Part shown: piece after piece, positions 62,517 through 64,000 of the stretch | How positions within the stretch are numbered: position 1 is the stretch's first letter | Layout of the letters: each line of letters begins with the position of its first letter | Source: a virus | IMG/VR virus record: IMGVR_UViG_3300020477_000990 | Location: 248,001 to 312,000 of that record | DNA length: 64,000 bases | Direction: 5' to 3' (one strand) | The notes under the pieces: model-generated | What the model saw: the letters and a program-made list of their open reading frames with translations, nothing else | Databases searched by the model: none | Told to the model about the DNA's origin: nothing | Translations under genes and position numbers: made by a program

Positions 62517-62582
62517 CTCAGTTGGTAGAGCAGTTGACTGTTAATCAATTGGTCGCAGGTTCGAGTCCTGCCTGCGGAGCCA
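62507..62582 (+). tRNA. tRNA-Asn (GUU)
   Basis: Acceptor TCCGCAG/CTGCGGA, anticodon loop CTGTTAA (GTT), standard arms and encoded CCA. Overlaps the previous CDS by 10 bases. Confidence 0.95.
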
Positions 62583-62599
62583 GTTAAGATATTATTAAA

Positions 62600-62866
62600 A
62601 TGTATAGAAGAAAGCAGTTTAAAAAACATAAGAAACATCCTAGTGAATTTAAAAAAACTAGTTACAATCGTACTGGCGATTTTAAGCATAATAATAATGG
62701 TTATAATAAAGTACGTAGTTTATCAAAAAATTCAAAATATCAAAGACTATCACAGATAGATAAAGAGTTAGCAGATATTGTATTTGAACCAGAATATAGA
62801 GCTGGTGACAGATATGATAAATTATTGCTAGAACGTTGGCGATTACGTTACGAATTAGGCCTCTAA
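62600..62866 (+). CDS. Small basic hypothetical protein
   Basis: An 88-residue protein with a His/Lys/Asn-rich N-terminal half and a helical C-terminus (SQIDKELADIVFE, then YDKLLLERWRLRYELGL). Probably binds nucleic acid or a virion partner. No family recognised and no clear ribosome binding site. Confidence 0.45.
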   Translation: MYRRKQFKKHKKHPSEFKKTSYNRTGDFKHNNNGYNKVRSLSKNSKYQRLSQIDKELADIVFEPEYRAGDRYDKLLLERWRLRYELGL

Positions 62867-62890
62867 AAACTATATATATAATAGAAAAAG

Positions 62891-62898
62891 CATAAATA
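62891..62898 (+). promoter_or_regulatory. Possible late promoter (CATAAATA)
   Basis: One mismatch to the late octamer, 85 bases before the tail-fibre ATG at 62984. Confidence 0.5.
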
Positions 62899-62926
62899 TT
62901 AAAAAGTACATATATTTCTATGACTT

Positions 62927-62981
62927 GGGCGTAAGCCCGGACAGTCCAATTAGTTGGATACGAAGGGCTGACATGGAGACA
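62927..62981 (+). ncRNA. Candidate structured 5' leader RNA of the tail-fibre gene
   Basis: GGGC-GTAA-GCCC (62927-62938) is a GNRA-capped hairpin and TCCAA/TTGGA (62945-62949 with 62954-62958) a second. AGCCC (62934-62938) can instead pair with GGGCT (62965-62969), enclosing the second hairpin, so two folds are possible. GGAGACA (62975-62981) is the ribosome binding site. Shares GTAAGCCC, GCTGA and GGAGACA with the leader at 21328. Confidence 0.4.
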
Positions 62982-62983
62982 AA

Positions 62984-64000
62984 ATGGCAGTAGTTTATAA
63001 TTTAAAAGGGACATCAAATCCTTATTTTAAAATCGGTAAAAGTGGGTCTACCCTATTTCAGGGTACGTCAGATCCTTCAGGTTCATATACTGTAGCAAAT
63101 GGTGACGTTTGGTTTGATACATCAAATGGTACATTAAAATTTAGATCTTCAGGTTCATGGTCAGGTATTACAACAGCATCAGATTTAAATGTAACTGGTA
63201 ATTTAACAGTTAGTGGTACTACAACTACAGTAAATTCTACAACAATTGATGTACAAAATTCTATAAGATTTGAAGGTGCTTCAGCAGATGAATACGAAAC
63301 TATATTAACAGTTGAAGATCCAACAGCAGACAGAACAGTTACGATACCAAATGCTACAACAACACTAGTAGGTACGGATACTACACAAACACTTACAAAT
63401 AAAACATTTACAAATCCAACGATCAACAGCAGAAGTCTTACTGGTACTGTAGTTGGAACAACAACAGCAGACACATTAACAAATAAAACTTTATCAGCTG
63501 GAATATTAACAGGAAATACAGTTTTAAGTGGTACAAATGATTTAATTGGTCTTAGTGGATATACTGGAAACTATTTCTTGCAATTCCAATCAGGAATAAC
63601 AGTATTATCTGGAGGAGTTGGTACAAGTCAAGGTGTAGATCTTAGAGGATCAGGAGTAGTAAGATTGCTAACTGGTGGATCAGTTAGAGTTCATATTGAT
63701 GATAGTGGTAATGTTGGTATTGGTACTGTTTCTCCAGATCATCCATTAGATGTAGCTGGTAATATAGGAACAACAGGTAGTATAGTATTTGAAGGTGCTA
63801 CAGCAGATGCACATGAAACAACTTTATCAGTAACTGACCCAACACAAGATAATACAATTACATTACCAGATGAAACTGGTACAGTTGTAACTAAATCTTC
63901 TACTACAGGTGCTATTACAATGCCAGTTGGAACTACAGCACAAAGACCTGGAACTCCAGCAACAGGCATGATTAGGTTTAATACTGATATAGATTATTTT
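62984..64000 (+). CDS. Repetitive tail-fibre / virion protein (3' partial)
   Basis: The frame is open from ATG 62984 to the right edge (339 codons), so the stop lies outside. Thr/Gly/Ser/Asn-rich beta sequence with a repeated module (SIRFEGASADEYET..., then SIVFEGATADAHET..., each with a following TVTIPN/TITLPD strand about 30 residues on) and LTNKT repeats. This style is typical of long fibre or decoration proteins of marine myoviruses. Late-type promoter and a structured leader precede it. Confidence 0.75.
   Translation, partial: MAVVYNLKGTSNPYFKIGKSGSTLFQGTSDPSGSYTVANGDVWFDTSNGTLKFRSSGSWSGITTASDLNVTGNLTVSGTTTTVNSTTIDVQNSIRFEGASADEYETILTVEDPTADRTVTIPNATTTLVGTDTTQTLTNKTFTNPTINSRSLTGTVVGTTTADTLTNKTLSAGILTGNTVLSGTNDLIGLSGYTGNYFLQFQSGITVLSGGVGTSQGVDLRGSGVVRLLTGGSVRVHIDDSGNVGIGTVSPDHPLDVAGNIGTTGSIVFEGATADAHETTLSVTDPTQDNTITLPDETGTVVTKSSTTGAITMPVGTTAQRPGTPATGMIRFNTDIDYF

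Noticed and set aside
62498-62689. Reverse-strand ORF of 63 codons across tRNA-Asn
   Set aside because: It reads through the antisense of a clear tRNA gene.
1-64000. CRISPR arrays, rRNA genes, insertion sequences or integrase/att sites
   Set aside because: None seen on reading; the regular repeats present are within coding low-complexity regions.

Overview
This window is AT-rich, densely packed DNA from a large tailed bacteriophage, most likely a T4-like myovirus from a marine or other aquatic setting. The phage assignment rests on a PAAR spike-tip protein, tail-fibre and other virion-like genes, T4-type late promoters (TATAAATA and one-base variants), a T4-type ATP-dependent DNA ligase, phage-style nrdA/nrdB, scattered tRNA genes with encoded CCA ends, and short genes overlapping end to start. 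The host cannot be read from the sequence. The translation and chaperone proteins are of bacterial type and share the AT-rich coding style of their neighbours, so they look long resident. No rRNA, CRISPR array or insertion sequence was seen.

Layout. 1-8590: virion-like and hypothetical genes, a KxDG nucleotidyltransferase-like protein, a first radical SAM gene, a PD-(D/E)XK nuclease and a tail-fibre-like gene. 8707-13713: nrdA-nrdB, a small Sm-like protein, PAAR and a baseplate-like protein. 13721-17980: tRNA-Ser, a convergent pair of nitroreductase-like genes, a ferredoxin, a glycosyltransferase-like protein and an SNase-like nuclease. 18007-21261: full-length EF-G, a Smr-domain protein, two cold-shock proteins and ribosomal protein L11. 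21391-25532: a QueD-like protein, a methyltransferase-like protein, a membrane/coiled-coil protein with a likely -1 recoding site, and a radical SAM gene split in two. 25525-31224: clpX, infC (IF-3), rpsU (bS21), nadE, speD-like, tRNA-Ile/Val/Asp, another radical SAM gene and hsp20. 31253-39822: dnaK, an ExbB/ExbD-like membrane trio, clpS, an SbmA/BacA-like transporter, a SufT/MIP18-like protein, an ALDH7-type dehydrogenase and clpP. 39842-48372: a tight cluster with a glycosyltransferase-like protein, a methyltransferase-like protein, one SPASM radical SAM protein, three twitch-radical SAM proteins and an amidinotransferase. 48436-55584: tRNA-Glu, a tandem-duplicated oxygenase-like protein, two secreted proteins and a reverse-strand radical SAM gene. 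55711-62866: DNA ligase, guaC, prs, tRNA-Asn and hypotheticals. 62984 to the right edge: a repetitive tail-fibre gene.

Three themes stand out. First, the phage carries parts for taking over translation at the ribosome's GTPase centre (EF-G, L11), at initiation (IF-3, bS21) and at mRNA or stalled-ribosome control (Smr, cold-shock proteins), together with protein quality control (Hsp20, DnaK, ClpX, ClpP, ClpS). Second, many genes have a promoter -10 box ending only 5-8 bases before the start codon, so their mRNAs should be leaderless; phage-encoded IF-3 and bS21 may be related to this. Third, there are eight radical SAM loci of two families. Three N-terminal-twitch enzymes form an overlapping operon with an amidinotransferase and an unknown protein, which looks like an undescribed biosynthetic or modification pathway. 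Ferredoxin and SufT-like genes could supply its iron-sulfur chemistry.
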